DNA of 57,140 bases, from the NCBI RefSeq assembly GCF_001654985.1, contig NZ_LXEU01000058.1, positions 1 through 57,140 on the forward strand, written 5' to 3'. This document shows positions 11,020 through 20,502 of the stretch, piece by piece. How positions within the stretch are numbered: position 1 is the first letter of the stretch; each line of letters starts with the position of its first letter. The DNA comes from Kluyvera georgiana ATCC 51603 (GTDB lineage: Bacteria > Pseudomonadota > Gammaproteobacteria > Enterobacterales > Enterobacteriaceae). The notes beneath the pieces are model-generated. The model was given only the letters and a program-made list of their open reading frames with translations, did no database searches and had not been told where the DNA came from. Made by a program: the position numbers and the translations under genes.

Positions 11020-11035
11020 CTGTATAAATTCCCAG
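11020..11035 (+). promoter_or_regulatory. LexA (SOS) box of uvrD
   Basis: CTGTATAAATTCCCAG fits CTG-N10-CAG with an AT-rich left part and overlaps the predicted +1. It corresponds to the known E. coli uvrD SOS box. LexA binding here would block initiation until DNA damage. Confidence 0.9.
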
Positions 11036-11041
11036 TGTTCG

Positions 11042-11097
11042 CTACGCTAAGTCCTTCGACGCGGTACGAATGATTTAGCGTAGTGGTTCTCTTTTTA
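11042..11097 (+). terminator. Leader hairpin/attenuator upstream of uvrD
   Basis: The perfect 9-bp arms CTACGCTAA (11042-11050) and TTAGCGTAG (11075-11083) are followed by TGGTTCTCTTTTTATT. This looks like an intrinsic terminator inside the uvrD leader, 20 bp before the gene. E. coli uvrD has an attenuator at this place. A weak T-tract spacing suggests partial read-through. Confidence 0.75.
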
Positions 11098-11116
11098 TTG
11101 ACCGACGGTGCCATCA

Positions 11117-13279
11117 ATGGACGTTTCTTACCTGCTCGACAGCCTCAACGATAAACAACGCGAAGCCGTCGCGGCGGAGCGAACCAACATGCTGGTGCTC
11201 GCCGGGGCAGGCAGCGGCAAGACGCGCGTGCTGGTGCACCGCATCGCCTGGCTGCAAAGCGTCGAAAACTGCTCGCCGTACTCCATTATGGCCGTCACCT
11301 TTACCAACAAAGCGGCGGCGGAAATGCGCCACCGTATTGGTGAGCTGATGGGCACCTCGCAGGGCGGCATGTGGGTTGGCACCTTCCACGGTCTGGCGCA
11401 CCGACTGCTGCGTGCGCATCACCTGGACGCCGGCTTGCCGCAGGATTTCCAGATTCTCGATAGCGAAGATCAGCTACGCCTGCTCAAACGGCTGATTAAA
11501 GCGATGAACCTCGACGAAAAGCAGTGGCCGCCGCGCCAGGCGATGTGGTTTATCAACAGCCAGAAAGATGAAGGTCTGCGTCCGCATCACCTGCAAAGTT
11601 ACGGCAACCCGGTCGAACAGACCTGGCAGAAGGTCTATCAGGCTTATCAGGAAGCCTGCGATCGCGCGGGGTTGGTGGACTTCGCCGAACTGCTGCTGCG
11701 CGCCCATGAACTGTGGCTCAACAAGCCGCACATCCTCCAGCACTACCGCGAACGCTTTACCAATATTCTGGTGGACGAATTCCAGGATATCAACAACATT
11801 CAGTACGCCTGGATCCGTCTGCTGGCGGGCGACACCGGCAAGGTAATGATCGTTGGCGACGATGACCAGTCGATCTACGGCTGGCGTGGGGCGCAGGTGG
11901 AGAACATCCAGCGCTTCCTCAACGATTTCCCCGGTGCCGAAACCATCCGTCTGGAGCAGAACTACCGTTCAACCAGCAATATCCTGAGCGCGGCGAACGC
12001 CCTGATTGAAAACAACAACGGACGTCTGGGCAAAAAACTGTGGACCGACGGCGCCGACGGCGAGCCGATTTCTCTCTACTGCGCGTTTAACGAGCTCGAC
12101 GAAGCCCGCTTTGTGGTGAACCGAATTAAAACCTGGCAAGACAACGGCGGCGCGCTGGACCAGTGTGCCATTCTCTATCGCAGCAACGCCCAATCGCGCG
12201 TGCTGGAAGAGGCCTTGCTGCAAGCCAGCATGCCGTACCGCATTTATGGCGGGATGCGCTTCTTCGAACGTCAGGAAATCAAAGATGCGCTCTCGTACCT
12301 GCGCCTGATTGCCAACCGTAACGACGATGCGGCATTTGAGCGTGTGGTGAATACGCCAACCCGCGGCATTGGCGACCGTACGCTGGACGTGGTACGTCAG
12401 ACGTCGCGCGACCGACAGCTGACGCTGTGGCAGTCCTGCCGCGAGCTGCTGCAGGAGAAAGCGCTGGCTGGCCGCGCCGCGAGCGCTTTACAGCGCTTTA
12501 TGGAGCTGATTGACGCGCTGGCGCAGGAAACGGCCGATATGCCGCTGCACGTACAAACCGATCGGGTGGTCAAAGATTCCGGCCTGCGCATGATGTACGA
12601 GCAGGAAAAAGGCGAGAAGGGCCAGACGCGTATCGAAAACTTAGATGAACTGGTGACGGCAACGCGCCAGTTCAGCTACAACGAAGAAGACGAAGATTTA
12701 ATGCCGCTGCAGGCGTTCCTGTCCCATGCGGCGCTGGAGGCCGGGGAAGGTCAGGCCGATACCTGGCAGGATGCGGTACAGCTGATGACCCTGCACTCGG
12801 CCAAAGGTCTGGAGTTCCCGCAGGTGTTTATCGTCGGGATGGAAGAGGGGATGTTCCCAAGCCAGATGTCGCTGGATGAAGGCGGCCGTCTGGAAGAAGA
12901 GCGCCGTCTGGCCTACGTCGGCGTCACCCGCGCGATGCAGAAGCTGACGCTAACCTATGCCGAAACCCGCCGTCTGTATGGTAAAGAGGTTTATCATCGC
13001 CCGTCGCGTTTCATTGGTGAACTGCCGGAAGCCTGCGTGGAAGAGGTGCGTCTGCGCGCGACCGTCAGCCGTCCGGTGAGCCATCAGCGAATGGGGACGC
13101 CGATGGCGGAGAATGATACCGGCTACAAACTCGGCCAGCGCGTGCGCCACGCTAAGTTTGGCGAGGGCACCATCGTCAACCTGGAAGGCAGCGGTGAACA
13201 CAGCCGTTTGCAGGTCGCGTTCCAGGGGCAGGGAATTAAATGGCTGGTGGCGGCCTACGCCAGGCTGGAAACGGTATAA
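11117..13279 (+). CDS. uvrD: DNA helicase II
   Basis: 720 aa from the ATG at 11117 (MDVSYLLDSLN), as in E. coli. It is a 3'-5' superfamily 1A helicase acting in nucleotide-excision and mismatch repair. Motifs run in order: Q motif LNDKQREAV, Walker A GAGSGKT (Lys35), GTFHGLAHRLLR, Walker B DEFQD (220-224), GDDDQSIYGWRGA, QNYRS, LMTLHSAKGLEF, and VTRAMQ. The C-terminal Tudor-like RNAP-binding domain (GQRVRHAKFGEGTIV) is intact. Residue 225, after DEFQD, is Ile where I recall Thr in E. coli. SOS-regulated by the box upstream. Confidence 0.98.
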   Translation: MDVSYLLDSLNDKQREAVAAERTNMLVLAGAGSGKTRVLVHRIAWLQSVENCSPYSIMAVTFTNKAAAEMRHRIGELMGTSQGGMWVGTFHGLAHRLLRAHHLDAGLPQDFQILDSEDQLRLLKRLIKAMNLDEKQWPPRQAMWFINSQKDEGLRPHHLQSYGNPVEQTWQKVYQAYQEACDRAGLVDFAELLLRAHELWLNKPHILQHYRERFTNILVDEFQDINNIQYAWIRLLAGDTGKVMIVGDDDQSIYGWRGAQVENIQRFLNDFPGAETIRLEQNYRSTSNILSAANALIENNNGRLGKKLWTDGADGEPISLYCAFNELDEARFVVNRIKTWQDNGGALDQCAILYRSNAQSRVLEEALLQASMPYRIYGGMRFFERQEIKDALSYLRLIANRNDDAAFERVVNTPTRGIGDRTLDVVRQTSRDRQLTLWQSCRELLQEKALAGRAASALQRFMELIDALAQETADMPLHVQTDRVVKDSGLRMMYEQEKGEKGQTRIENLDELVTATRQFSYNEEDEDLMPLQAFLSHAALEAGEGQADTWQDAVQLMTLHSAKGLEFPQVFIVGMEEGMFPSQMSLDEGGRLEEERRLAYVGVTRAMQKLTLTYAETRRLYGKEVYHRPSRFIGELPEACVEEVRLRATVSRPVSHQRMGTPMAENDTGYKLGQRVRHAKFGEGTIVNLEGSGEHSRLQVAFQGQGIKWLVAAYARLETV

Positions 13280-13366
13280 CTTTCAGAAAAATATCATTAT
13301 TTTGTAACGATCTGCTAGCCTTACGGAACAGAAGGTAATTAATCCTGGTTAGCGTTTCGTTGCGTG

Positions 13367-13395
13367 TTGACGCCGTTTTTTTGCTGGCGTAACAT
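13367..13395 (+). promoter_or_regulatory. Candidate corA promoter
   Basis: TTGACG (13367-13372) and TAACAT (13390-13395) with a 17-bp spacer. The start point would be near 13402, giving a leader of about 230 nt that contains the small ORF corL and a stable hairpin. Confidence 0.6.
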
Positions 13396-13426
13396 GCGCG
13401 CACGATTACGCTAAGAGGACAAAGCC

Positions 13427-13483
13427 TTGGACACACCCAGTAGATGCTGGCTCACCTTCCTGTCATTCAGGAACAACTCCTAA
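13427..13483 (+). CDS. corL: Leader peptide of corA (CorL-like)
   Basis: 18 codons beginning with TTG, read MDTPSRCWLTFLSFRNNS and followed by TAA. AAGAGGA precedes the start by about 7 nt, a good ribosome-binding site. In Salmonella a short ORF, corL, in the corA leader controls Rho-dependent termination: efficient corL translation lets Rho stop transcription before corA. Position, size and strong ribosome-binding site fit that role. The stop codon is the first arm of the hairpin that follows. Not confirmed by comparison here. Confidence 0.65.
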   Translation: MDTPSRCWLTFLSFRNNS

Positions 13484-13510
13484 GGCTATCCTCATATGCT
13501 GATAGCCTTA
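13481..13510 (+). promoter_or_regulatory. 10-bp hairpin in the corA leader
   Basis: Perfect inverted repeat TAAGGCTATC (13481-13490), 10-nt loop, GATAGCCTTA (13501-13510). The first arm starts with the stop codon of the corL-like ORF. No T-run follows, so it is not an intrinsic terminator. A ribosome at the corL stop would cover the arm, so folding can report corL translation to the rest of the leader. Confidence 0.75.
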
Positions 13511-13635
13511 GCGGTTGTCAGCGACCCGTATTTTATCCCGTCGCATTGAGTCAGGCTGTTTAATGGTCTGAAACCCCTGTAGTTTCTGTGTGCCCACCGG
13601 CTGTCCGATAATTTTTTGCATTGGGAGTCCCGGTC

Positions 13636-14586
13636 ATGCTGAGCGCATTTCAACTGGAAAATAATCGTTTAACGCGTCTGGAAGCGGACGAAATCGAACA
13701 CCTCGCCAGCTCGGTGTGGGTCGATTTAGTCGAGCCGGATGACGATGAACGTAACCGTGTGCAAAAGGATTTGGGCCAGAACCTGGCCACGCGCCCCGAA
13801 CTGGAAGACATCGAAGCATCCGCGCGTTTTTTTGAAGACGAAGACGGCCTGCATATTCACTCCTTCTTCTTCTACGAAGATGCGGACGATCACGCCGGTA
13901 ACTCCACCGTCGCATTCACCATCCGTGAAGGGCGACTGTTTACCCTGCGCGAGCGCGAGCTGCCGGCGTTCCGCCTGTATCGTATGCGCGCACGTAACCA
14001 GGCGATGGTCGATGGCAACGCCTACGAGCTGTTGCTGGACCTGTTCGAAACCAAAATCGAACAGCTGGCGGATGAAATTGAAAATATCTACAGCGACCTG
14101 GAAAAGCTCAGCCGCGTGATTATGGAAGGGCACCAGGGCGATGAGTACGACGAAGCGCTGTCCACGCTGGCCGAGCTGGAAGATATCGGCTGGAAGGTTC
14201 GCCTGTGTCTGATGGATACCCAGCGCGCGCTGAACTTCCTCGTGCGCAAAGCACGTTTACCGGCCAGTCAGCTGGAGCAAGCGCGCGAAATCCTGCGCGA
14301 TATCGAATCCCTGCTGCCACATAACGAATCGCTGTTCCAGAAGGTTAACTTCCTGATGCAAGCGGCGATGGGCTTTATCAACATCGAGCAGAACCGCATC
14401 ATCAAGATCTTCTCGGTGGTGTCCGTGGTGTTCCTGCCGCCGACGCTGGTGGCTTCAAGCTATGGGATGAACTTCGAGTTTATGCCGGAGTTGAAGTGGA
14501 GCTTTGGTTATCCGGGCGCGATTATCTTTATGATTCTGGCGGGGCTTGCGCCGTACCTGTACTTCAAGCGCAAGAACTGGCTGTAA
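13636..14586 (+). CDS. corA: Magnesium/cobalt transporter CorA
   Basis: 316 aa from ATG 13636 ([10 protein letters not shown]), with GGGAG upstream; five earlier codons in frame are untranslated by this choice. It forms a pentameric inner-membrane Mg2+ channel, also passing Co2+ and Ni2+. A large cytoplasmic domain of about 250 residues contains a long helix. Two C-terminal membrane segments follow, with the signature YGMN at the end of the first. The basic KRKNWL tail is conserved. Single gene with its own long regulated leader. Confidence 0.98.
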   Translation: MLSAFQLENNRLTRLEADEIEHLASSVWVDLVEPDDDERNRVQKDLGQNLATRPELEDIEASARFFEDEDGLHIHSFFFYEDADDHAGNSTVAFTIREGRLFTLRERELPAFRLYRMRARNQAMVDGNAYELLLDLFETKIEQLADEIENIYSDLEKLSRVIMEGHQGDEYDEALSTLAELEDIGWKVRLCLMDTQRALNFLVRKARLPASQLEQAREILRDIESLLPHNESLFQKVNFLMQAAMGFINIEQNRIIKIFSVVSVVFLPPTLVASSYGMNFEFMPELKWSFGYPGAIIFMILAGLAPYLYFKRKNWL

Positions 14587-14593
14587 TGGTTGT

Positions 14594-14621
14594 GCCGGAG
14601 AAGGCGTCGCCGCCCTCCGGC
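14594..14621. terminator. Possible shared terminator of corA and rarD
   Basis: Arms GCCGGAG (14594-14600) and CTCCGGC (14615-14621) lie between convergent corA and rarD. The following CACTTCTTT is only weakly T-rich, so termination by this hairpin is uncertain. Confidence 0.4.
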
Positions 14622-14628
14622 CACTTCT

Positions 14629-15522
14629 TTAACCTCGACGACCGCGTCTCTGCGTGTAAATCGCATCCATCACGAAAATCGCCAGCGCTACCCAGATAAA
14701 CGCGAACGTGACCATCTTATCCGCCCCCGGTACCTCACCGTAGAACGTCACCGCCAGCAGGAACATCAGCGTTGGGCCGATATACTGGAAAAAGCCCAGC
14801 GTGGAAAGGCGCAGACGCGTTGCCGCGCCGGTAAAGCACAGCAGCGGAATGGTGGTCACGACGCCTGCGGCGATCAGCAGCAGATTCAACGACCACGAGT
14901 TGTTGCCCATGTGGCTGGTGGCGCTGTCGGCGATGCCGAAAAGATAAATCGCCGCCACCGGCAGCAGCCAGAGCGTTTCGAACAGCATCCCGGTTTGTGC
15001 ATCGACGGCAATTTTCTTACGAACCAGGCCGTAGAAGGCGAAACTGAACGCCAGACCCAACGCGATGATCGGCAGTGAGCCGAAGGTCCACAGCTGTACC
15101 AGCACGCCACAGATAGCCAGAATCACCGCCAGCCACTGCATGCGGCGGAAGCGCTCGCCGAGGAAAATCATGCCCAGCAAAATATTCACCAGCGGGTTAA
15201 TGAAATAACCGAGGCTGGCCTCCAGCATGTGGTGGTTGTTAACCGACCAGATAAACAGCAGCCAGTTACCGCCGATCAGCACCGCCGACAGCGCCAGCAG
15301 AAAGACCTTTTTCGGGGTTTTCAGCAGCGTTCGCACCTGCGGCCATTGGCGGCTGATGCTAATCAAGGCCACCATAAAGAAAAACGACCAGATGACGCGG
15401 TGGGTCAGGATCTCATCGGCAGGGACGTAGTAAATCAGCTTGAAGTAGGCTGGAGCGATGCCCCAGATAAAATAGGCGGCAAGAGCGAGAAGTACGCCCT
15501 GACGCGTTTGTTTGGGATCCAT
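14629..15522 (-). CDS. rarD: RarD, EamA-family membrane transporter
   Basis: 297 aa from the ATG at 15522 (MDPKQTRQG); three upstream in-frame codons give a longer form. It has about ten hydrophobic segments in two EamA repeats, typical of drug/metabolite transporters. The segments AAYFIWGIAPAYFKLI and LGFFQYIGPTLMFLLAV are characteristic of RarD. It was named for a chloramphenicol-sensitivity phenotype in Pseudomonas; the substrate in enterobacteria is unknown. Convergent with corA. Confidence 0.94.
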   Translation of the reverse strand: MDPKQTRQGVLLALAAYFIWGIAPAYFKLIYYVPADEILTHRVIWSFFFMVALISISRQWPQVRTLLKTPKKVFLLALSAVLIGGNWLLFIWSVNNHHMLEASLGYFINPLVNILLGMIFLGERFRRMQWLAVILAICGVLVQLWTFGSLPIIALGLAFSFAFYGLVRKKIAVDAQTGMLFETLWLLPVAAIYLFGIADSATSHMGNNSWSLNLLLIAAGVVTTIPLLCFTGAATRLRLSTLGFFQYIGPTLMFLLAVTFYGEVPGADKMVTFAFIWVALAIFVMDAIYTQRRGRRG

Positions 15523-15572
15523 GTGAAACATCCATTACGAAAAAGTCATGTAATGTTACGCGATTCTGGCGG

Positions 15573-16040
15573 TTATCCCACCATATAAGTCGCCGTCGCA
15601 CTGGCAATATGCGTTTTCTCTTCGTTGTGCAGTTCAACGCGCGCCACGGCAACCTTGTTCCCGGCGCGCAGCAGCGTGCTGCTGGCGGTAAAGCGCGTGC
15701 CGCGCCCCGGACGCAGATAGTCCACGCGCAGATCGATGGTGCCCATTTTCGACAGCCGCTGGCGCAGCTCGTCTTCATTAATGGTGTCGTGGCGCGTCAG
15801 CGTGCTGCCTACGCACACCAGCCCGGCGGCCACGTCCAGCGCTGAGGCGATCACACCGCCGTGCAGAATGCTTTGCGCCCAGTTTCCCACCATCATCGGC
15901 TGGTTGTTAAAGCTCAGCTGCGCAAAGGCTTTTTCGTAGACTTCCAGCTCCAGATTCAGAGCGCGGTTAAACGGCATATGGTAGACAAAGATTTCCCCAA
16001 CCAGCTTGAGCGCTTCGGCGGCGGTGAGTTCGGCAGACAT
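15573..16040 (-). CDS. yigI: YigI, hotdog-fold acyl-CoA thioesterase
   Basis: 155 aa. The PaaI-like hotdog segment [21 protein letters not shown] holds the HGG motif at the start of the long helix. The end [22 protein letters not shown] is the usual closing strand. The E. coli homologue hydrolyses medium- and long-chain acyl-CoAs. It lies upstream of rarD on the same strand with a 50-bp gap, divergent from pldA. Confidence 0.93.
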   Translation of the reverse strand: MSAELTAAEALKLVGEIFVYHMPFNRALNLELEVYEKAFAQLSFNNQPMMVGNWAQSILHGGVIASALDVAAGLVCVGSTLTRHDTINEDELRQRLSKMGTIDLRVDYLRPGRGTRFTASSTLLRAGNKVAVARVELHNEEKTHIASATATYMVG

Positions 16041-16201
16041 AATGACCTTATTTTTGTGTGTTAATAAAATGTTGATTTTATGCCGATTGAATGTTGATTT
16101 CTACTTTCGGAAAGGTTTGATGAGCAAGAACAACGTAAAAAGGTAGAATGAGTGTCATTTTGTTATTCATTGTTTTTATATATCTCAGGGGAAAGTGACT
16201 G

Positions 16202-17068
16202 ATGCGATTCTCAAGGAGTGGGTTACTGGCGTTGCTGCTGCCTGCCTCGGCGCTGGCGCAGGAAGCGACGATTAAGGAAGTACATGATGTACCGGCGGTG
16301 CGTGGCAGTATTATTGCGAACCTGCTGCAGGAGCATGACAATCCGTTCACGCTCTACCCTTATGAAAGCAACTACCTGCTGTATACCTGGACCAGCGATC
16401 TCAATAAAGAGGCGATTCGCTCCTACGACTGGGCTGAGAACGCGCGTAAGGACGAGGTGAAGTTTCAGCTGAGCCTGGCTTTCCCGCTGTGGCGCGGCAT
16501 TCTGGGAGATAACTCGGTGCTGGCGGCTTCCTACACGCAGCGCTCCTGGTGGCAGCTTTCTAACAGCGGTGAATCTGCGCCGTTTCGCGAAACCAACTAC
16601 GAGCCGCAGATGTTCCTGGGCTTCGCCACCGACTATCGCTTTGCCGGCTGGACGCTGCGCGATGTTGAAGTGGGCTTTAACCATGACTCAAATGGCCGAT
16701 CTGACCCGACCTCGCGCAGCTGGAACCGCCTGTATACGCGGCTGATGGCGCAAAACGGCAACTGGCTGGTGGAAGTCAAACCCTGGTATGTGATTGGCGA
16801 TACCGACGATAACCCGGATATCACCAAATATATGGGATACTACCGGCTGAAAATCGGCTATCAGCTGGGCGATGCGGTGCTGAGCGCGCAGGGGCAGTAC
16901 AACTGGAACACCGGCTACGGCGGCGCGGAGCTGGGCGTCAGCTATCCGATCAGCAAACATGTGCGCGTCTATACTCAGGTCTACAGCGGCTACGGTGAAT
17001 CGCTTATTGATTACAACTTCAATCAAACCCGCGTTGGGGTGGGTGTAATGCTTAACGACCTGTTTTAA
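16202..17068 (+). CDS. pldA: Outer-membrane phospholipase A
   Basis: 288 aa, one shorter than E. coli. The signal peptide (about residues 1-19, ending ASALA) is followed by mature QEATIKEVHD. A 12-strand barrel hydrolyses phospholipids misplaced in the outer leaflet; dimerisation and Ca2+ activate it. The active-site segment FNHDSNGRSDPTSRSWNR holds the catalytic His and Ser and, further on, the Asn that completes the triad. The C-terminal GVGVMLNDLF ends in Phe, the BAM recognition signal. Followed by its own terminator. Confidence 0.97.
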   Translation: MRFSRSGLLALLLPASALAQEATIKEVHDVPAVRGSIIANLLQEHDNPFTLYPYESNYLLYTWTSDLNKEAIRSYDWAENARKDEVKFQLSLAFPLWRGILGDNSVLAASYTQRSWWQLSNSGESAPFRETNYEPQMFLGFATDYRFAGWTLRDVEVGFNHDSNGRSDPTSRSWNRLYTRLMAQNGNWLVEVKPWYVIGDTDDNPDITKYMGYYRLKIGYQLGDAVLSAQGQYNWNTGYGGAELGVSYPISKHVRVYTQVYSGYGESLIDYNFNQTRVGVGVMLNDLF

Positions 17069-17136
17069 CAGGGTATCCGACGGTTTGTTGCGAGCATGGC
17101 CGAAGGATTTCGTCTAAAACATTGCAGTTTGGCACG

Positions 17137-17168
17137 CAGGCGCTGAAAATAGCGCCTGTTTTTATTTT
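17137..17168 (+). terminator. Intrinsic terminator of pldA
   Basis: Perfect arms CAGGCGCT (17137-17144) and AGCGCCTG (17151-17158) are followed by TTTTTATTTT. It separates pldA from recQ. Confidence 0.9.
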
Positions 17169-17186
17169 CAGGTAAATGGGGTCAAC

Positions 17187-19016
17187 GTGGCACAGGCGGA
17201 AGTTATCAATCAGGAATCGCTGGCTAAACAGGTTTTGCAGGAGACCTTTGGCTATCAGCAATTCCGCCCGGGCCAGGAAACCATCATCGATACCGTGCTC
17301 AGCGGCCGCGACTGCCTGGTCGTGATGCCTACCGGAGGCGGTAAATCCCTTTGTTATCAGATTCCTGCGCTGGTGATGGACGGCCTGACGGTGGTGGTTT
17401 CACCGCTGATCTCGCTGATGAAGGACCAGGTCGATCAGCTGCTGGCAAACGGCGTGGCGGCGGCGTGCATCAACTCCACGCAGACCCGTGAACAGCAGCA
17501 AGAGGTGATGGCTGGCTGCCGCACCGGGCAGATTCGCCTGCTCTATATTGCCCCTGAACGTCTGATGCTGGATAACTTCCTTGAGCATCTGGCGCACTGG
17601 AACCCGGTGATGCTGGCGGTCGATGAGGCGCACTGTATTTCGCAGTGGGGCCACGATTTCCGCCCGGAATATGCCGCGCTGGGACACCTGCGCCAGCGCT
17701 TCCCGGCGCTGCCATTTATGGCGCTGACCGCCACCGCCGACGACACGACCCGCAGCGATATTGTGCGCCTTCTGGGGCTGAACGATCCCCTGATTCAAAT
17801 CAGCAGCTTTGACCGGCCTAACATTCGCTACATGCTGATGGAGAAGTTTAAGCCGCTCGACCAACTGATGCGTTACGTGCAGGAGCAGCGCGGTAAATCC
17901 GGCATTATCTACTGCAATAGCCGCTCGAAGGTGGAGGACACCGCCGCGCGTCTGCAAAGCCGGGGAATTAGCGCCGGAGCCTATCATGCCGGGCTGGAAA
18001 ATGACGTGCGCGCTGACGTGCAGGAGAAATTCCAGCGCGATGACCTGCAAATCGTGGTTGCGACCGTCGCGTTTGGTATGGGCATCAACAAACCTAACGT
18101 GCGCTTTGTGGTGCACTTTGATATTCCTCGCAACATCGAATCCTACTATCAGGAGACTGGCCGCGCCGGGCGTGATGGCCTGCCTGCGGAGGCGATGCTG
18201 TTTTACGATCCGGCGGATATGGCATGGCTGCGCCGCTGTCTGGAAGAAAAGCCAGAAGGCATGCTGCAGGATATCGAGCGGCATAAGCTCAATGCGATGG
18301 GGGCCTTTGCCGAAGCGCAAACCTGCCGTCGTCTGGTGCTGCTGAACTACTTCGGCGAAGGGCGTCAGGAGCCGTGCGGCAACTGCGATATCTGCCTCGA
18401 CCCGCCAAAACAGTACGACGGCGTGCAGGATGCGCAGATTGCGCTGTCGACCATTGGCCGGGTGAACCAGCGCTTTGGCATGGGCTACGTGGTGGAGGTG
18501 ATTCGCGGCGCGAACAGTCAGCGTATCCGCGAGTTCGGCCACGATAAGCTGAAGGTCTACGGGATGGGGCGTGATAAAAGCCATGAGCATTGGGTTAGCG
18601 TCATTCGCCAGCTGATCCACTTAGGCTTTGTCACGCAAAACATCGCCCAACATTCAGCTCTCCAGCTCACGGATGCCGCGCGCCCGGTGCTGCGCGGTGA
18701 AGCGCCGCTGCAGCTTGCCGTACCGCGTATCGTGGTGCTGAAGCCACGTGTGATGCAGAAAGCGGCGGTCGGCAACTACGACAAACAGCTGTTTGCCAAG
18801 CTGCGTAAGCTGCGTAAAGCCATCGCCGATGAAGAAAATATCCCGCCGTACGTTGTCTTTAACGATGCGACCTTGATTGAAATGGCCGAGCAGATGCCTG
18901 TTTCGCCGAGCGATATGCTTAGCGTCAACGGCGTGGGAACGCGTAAGCTTGAGCGTTTTGGCCGCGAGTTCCTGGCGCTGATTCGCGCTCACGTTGATGG
19001 TGACGATGAAGAGTAG
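17187..19016 (+). CDS. recQ: ATP-dependent DNA helicase RecQ
   Basis: 609 aa with a GTG start, the same length as E. coli. It is a 3'-5' helicase of the RecF recombination pathway. Walker A is PTGGGKS, the DEAH box is [18 protein letters not shown], and [10 protein letters not shown] is motif VI. The zinc-binding domain has the Cys set CRRLV...CGNCDIC, followed by winged-helix and HRDC domains (last ~80 residues, [13 protein letters not shown]). Confidence 0.98.
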   Translation: MAQAEVINQESLAKQVLQETFGYQQFRPGQETIIDTVLSGRDCLVVMPTGGGKSLCYQIPALVMDGLTVVVSPLISLMKDQVDQLLANGVAAACINSTQTREQQQEVMAGCRTGQIRLLYIAPERLMLDNFLEHLAHWNPVMLAVDEAHCISQWGHDFRPEYAALGHLRQRFPALPFMALTATADDTTRSDIVRLLGLNDPLIQISSFDRPNIRYMLMEKFKPLDQLMRYVQEQRGKSGIIYCNSRSKVEDTAARLQSRGISAGAYHAGLENDVRADVQEKFQRDDLQIVVATVAFGMGINKPNVRFVVHFDIPRNIESYYQETGRAGRDGLPAEAMLFYDPADMAWLRRCLEEKPEGMLQDIERHKLNAMGAFAEAQTCRRLVLLNYFGEGRQEPCGNCDICLDPPKQYDGVQDAQIALSTIGRVNQRFGMGYVVEVIRGANSQRIREFGHDKLKVYGMGRDKSHEHWVSVIRQLIHLGFVTQNIAQHSALQLTDAARPVLRGEAPLQLAVPRIVVLKPRVMQKAAVGNYDKQLFAKLRKLRKAIADEENIPPYVVFNDATLIEMAEQMPVSPSDMLSVNGVGTRKLERFGREFLALIRAHVDGDDEE

Positions 19017-19097
19017 TCAGTTGACGGAAAAAGTGTCAGGATAGTCACTCACTGTACTATTTTCCGCGAATTTATTGTCCCGTTGGGTATGTCTATC

Positions 19098-19721
19098 ATG
19101 ATAACGCTATTTCTTACCGTGGCGCTGGTGCACATCATTGCGTTGATGAGCCCTGGTCCAGACTTCTTTTTTGTCTCGCAGACTGCCGTCAGCCGCTCGC
19201 GTAAAGAGGCGATGATGGGCGTGCTGGGGATTACCTGCGGCGTTATGGTCTGGGCGGGCGTGGCGCTGCTTGGCCTGCATCTGATTATCGAGAAGATGGC
19301 GTGGCTGCATACCATTATCATGGTCGGCGGCGGTCTGTATCTGTGCTGGATGGGCTACCAGATGCTGCGCGGGGCGTTGAAGAAAGAGAAAGCATCGACG
19401 GAATCCGAACCGCAGATTGAACTGGCGCAGGGTGGACGCAGCTTTATGAAGGGGCTACTGACCAACCTGGCGAATCCGAAAGCGATTATCTACTTTGGCT
19501 CGGTGTTCTCACTGTTCGTTGGCGACAGCGTTGGCGCGGGCGCGCGCTGGGGCATTTTCCTGTTGATTATCCTCGAAACGCTGGCGTGGTTCACCGTGGT
19601 GGCCAGCCTGTTTGCGCTGCCGGCGATGCGTCGTGGCTATCAGCGTGCGGCGAAGTGGATTGATGGCGTAGCGGGGACATTGTTTGCCGGTTTCGGTATT
19701 CACCTGATTATTTCGCGCTAA
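19098..19721 (+). CDS. rhtC: Threonine efflux protein RhtC
   Basis: 207 aa from the ATG at 19098 (MITLFLTVALVHI), aligned with E. coli RhtC; TTG 19083 and ATG 19089 are alternative in-frame starts. LysE/RhtB family inner-membrane exporter with about six membrane segments and the signature LMSPGPDFFFVSQTAVSRSRK. A charged linker (KKEKASTESEPQIE) lies mid-protein. Known substrates are L-threonine and some homoserine. Convergent with its paralogue rhtB. Confidence 0.93.
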   Translation: MITLFLTVALVHIIALMSPGPDFFFVSQTAVSRSRKEAMMGVLGITCGVMVWAGVALLGLHLIIEKMAWLHTIIMVGGGLYLCWMGYQMLRGALKKEKASTESEPQIELAQGGRSFMKGLLTNLANPKAIIYFGSVFSLFVGDSVGAGARWGIFLLIILETLAWFTVVASLFALPAMRRGYQRAAKWIDGVAGTLFAGFGIHLIISR

Positions 19722-19728
19722 CCGCGTA

Positions 19729-19760
19729 GGCCCACTCGCCAGGAGTGGGCCCGATTCGTC
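19729..19760. terminator. Terminator between rhtC and rhtB
   Basis: Perfect arms GGCCCACTC (19729-19737) and GAGTGGGCC (19743-19751) sit between two convergent genes. A loose pyrimidine run CGATTCGTCCTTTTC follows on the plus strand. Likely serves rhtC, possibly both genes. Confidence 0.7.
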
Positions 19761-19772
19761 CTTTTCTCTGCG

Positions 19773-20393
19773 TCAGGCATGCCTTGCCGATGCCAGCAGC
19801 GCGCCAACCAGCATAAACAGCGAACCGAACACCTTATTCAGCGCCTTCATTTGTTTCGGCCCTTTAATCCACGCCGAAATACGCTGCGCCAGCGTGGCGT
19901 AGCCAATCATCACGATGATATCGACCACAATTGTGGTCACCCCAAGGACCAGGTACTGCATCACCTGCGGCTGGTGCGGCACGATAAACTGGGGGAACAG
20001 CGCGGCAAGAAACACAATGCTCTTTGGGTTAGTCAGGTTAACGAACACCGCGCGCTGGAAAAGTTTGCCGCGTGATTGCGTTTTGGCCAGCGTTTTCAGG
20101 TCAATAGAGCCTGCCGCGCGCCACTGCTGGATACCCAGCCAGATAAGATACGCTGCGCCCGCCCATTTCAGCACTTCAAAAGCGAGCACCGAGCGGGAGA
20201 ACAGGGTACCCAGACCGATACCCACCAACACGATATGGATAGCCAGCCCGGCCTGCAACCCGGCAATCGATGCCGCTGCGCCGCGGTAGCCGTGGTTGAT
20301 GGAGGTGGTCATCGTATTGATCGCCCCTGAGCCCGGTGAGAGGCTTAGAATTATGGATGTTAGTAAGTAGGCGAACCACCATTCGAAGGTCAT
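19773..20393 (-). CDS. rhtB: Homoserine/homoserine-lactone efflux protein RhtB
   Basis: 206 aa, as in E. coli. LysE/RhtB exporter with the signature [19 protein letters not shown] near the N-terminus and about six membrane segments; the [20 protein letters not shown] segment is the second family signature. Exports homoserine and its lactone. Divergent from pldB and convergent with rhtC, so the two paralogous exporters face each other. Confidence 0.95.
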   Translation of the reverse strand: MTFEWWFAYLLTSIILSLSPGSGAINTMTTSINHGYRGAAASIAGLQAGLAIHIVLVGIGLGTLFSRSVLAFEVLKWAGAAYLIWLGIQQWRAAGSIDLKTLAKTQSRGKLFQRAVFVNLTNPKSIVFLAALFPQFIVPHQPQVMQYLVLGVTTIVVDIIVMIGYATLAQRISAWIKGPKQMKALNKVFGSLFMLVGALLASARHA

Positions 20394-20502
20394 GAGAAAC
20401 TCCCTGATTGTCTGTTTTTATGCCACAATACGCTATTGTCCAGACGTTGTGTGAGACGTCACAAAAAAACAATTTTCAGCGGTTAACAGGGGTGGAAGCC
20501 CG

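Noticed and set aside
14590-15078. 162-codon plus-strand frame downstream of corA
   Set aside because: Antisense to rarD, very rich in Arg and Gln, no ribosome-binding site.
17400-18620. 406-codon minus-strand frame inside recQ
   Set aside because: Fully antisense to recQ, with no recognisable domain and the His/Gln/Arg composition typical of shadow frames.
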